Origin: Methanobacterium_B sp963825335
GTDB taxonomy: Archaea > Methanobacteriota > Methanobacteria > Methanobacteriales > Methanobacteriaceae
Assembly: GCA_963825335.1 (NCBI GenBank)
Contig: CAWGSP010000001.1
Location: forward strand, 372,001 to 436,000
Reading direction: 5' to 3'
DNA: 64,000 nucleotides
Under the pieces are notes generated by a model. It was not told the origin of the DNA. It saw nothing but the letters and a program-made list of their open reading frames with translations, and made no database searches. Below are positions 63,836 to 64,000 of this stretch, in pieces. The translations under genes were made by a program, and so were the position numbers. How positions within the stretch are numbered: the first letter of the stretch is position 1; every line of letters begins with the position of its first letter.

Positions 63836-64000
63836 TTAACTGTGCTTGTTAAATTCATCTAAAATTTTCTTCATGGCTTCTTTATGTCGTTTTCCGCCGA
63901 CTTTATTGACTATCCTGGTAATTTCTCCCATCCTATGACGATAAAGCTTTTCCATATCCCCTGAAACCATGTCCATTCTTGTTAGATATACAAGACCTTC
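63836..64000 (-). CDS. C-terminal end of a protein cut by the window edge
   Basis: The reverse strand at the right edge reads an open frame of about 54 codons ending at 63836. It includes LVYLTRMDMVSGDMEKLYRH and the basic KVGGKRHKEAMKKILDEFNK. The composition is that of a real protein, but no motif identifies it. The start and most of the protein lie outside the window. It converges with ade. Confidence 0.55.
   Translation of the reverse strand, partial: EGLVYLTRMDMVSGDMEKLYRHRMGEITRIVNKVGGKRHKEAMKKILDEFNKHS

Overview
The window reads as chromosome of a mesophilic methanogenic archaeon of the Methanobacteriaceae, most like Methanobacterium. It is AT-rich. It carries archaeal information-processing genes (TFB, aRF1, aIF5A, archaeal DnaG, S3Ae, L40e, Gar1, XerA) and ether-lipid synthesis (GGGP synthase). 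It also has a likely last-step F430 gene (CfbE-type ligase), HypD, and a Mur-type ligase beside a nucleotidyltransferase as expected in pseudomurein-walled methanogens. Many starts follow GGTGA or GGAGG ribosome binding sites, and some of these help choose the start codon. I found no rRNA, tRNA, CRISPR array, insertion sequence or prophage.

Layout. 1-1.7 kb (minus): phosphoglycolate phosphatase (cut by the window edge) and hypD. 1.9-5.3 kb (plus): a Mur-type ligase, a secreted protein of unknown function and a MobA-like nucleotidyltransferase, a possible cell-wall set. 5.6-10.7 kb (minus): small coiled-coil protein, DUF169, GGGP synthase, L40e, Tsr3 and a fused magnesium-chelatase-like ATPase. 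10.9-14.9 kb: zinc ribbons, a DUF116 protein, a decayed receiver domain, a methyltransferase, a NifX-like protein and a flavodoxin. 15.3-24.9 kb (plus): S3Ae, DUF92, phosphoglycerate mutase, GlmM/GlmU (UDP-GlcNAc supply), gamma carbonic anhydrase-like protein, HisC, NrdG activase, ASCH-TPR protein and an exported protein. 25-29.8 kb: an unrecognised enzyme-like gene divergent from an ArsR regulator, bacterial-type LonA with a hairpin terminator, and DUF1697.

29.8-34 kb is a low-density stretch with a frameshifted methyltransferase, an iron-sulfur protein fragment and a shattered BASS transporter. Symmetric DNA sites and one intact tiny membrane gene lie among them. 34-40 kb: cupin, DASS transporter with an apparent ACG start, universal stress protein, PAS-only protein, DUF1284 and BioY. 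40-49.9 kb: XerA, protease-less Lon-like ATPase, DnaG, Toprim protein, DUF211/RraA pair, flippase-like protein, Gar1-TFB, DUF308, zinc-ribbon membrane protein and UMP kinase. 50-57.6 kb: aRF1, then a tight minus-strand series GfcR, UDP-GlcNAc 3-dehydrogenase-like, HemC, CfbE-like, NAD kinase, inositol/fructose phosphatase and arginine decarboxylase. 58.4-64 kb: aIF5A, agmatinase, ornithine cyclodeaminase, adenine deaminase and a partial gene.

The genes connect in several pathways. GlmM and GlmU make UDP-GlcNAc, which the Gfo/Idh dehydrogenase may modify and the wall genes may use. HemC starts tetrapyrroles and the CfbE-like ligase would finish F430. PdaD and SpeB make agmatine and putrescine, which links to the hypusine-type modification of aIF5A. 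I see no clear novel defence or mobile system. The best leads are the wall-associated cluster, the protease-less zinc-ribbon Lon-like ATPase, two apparent non-canonical start codons, and several perfect palindromes in regulatory positions.
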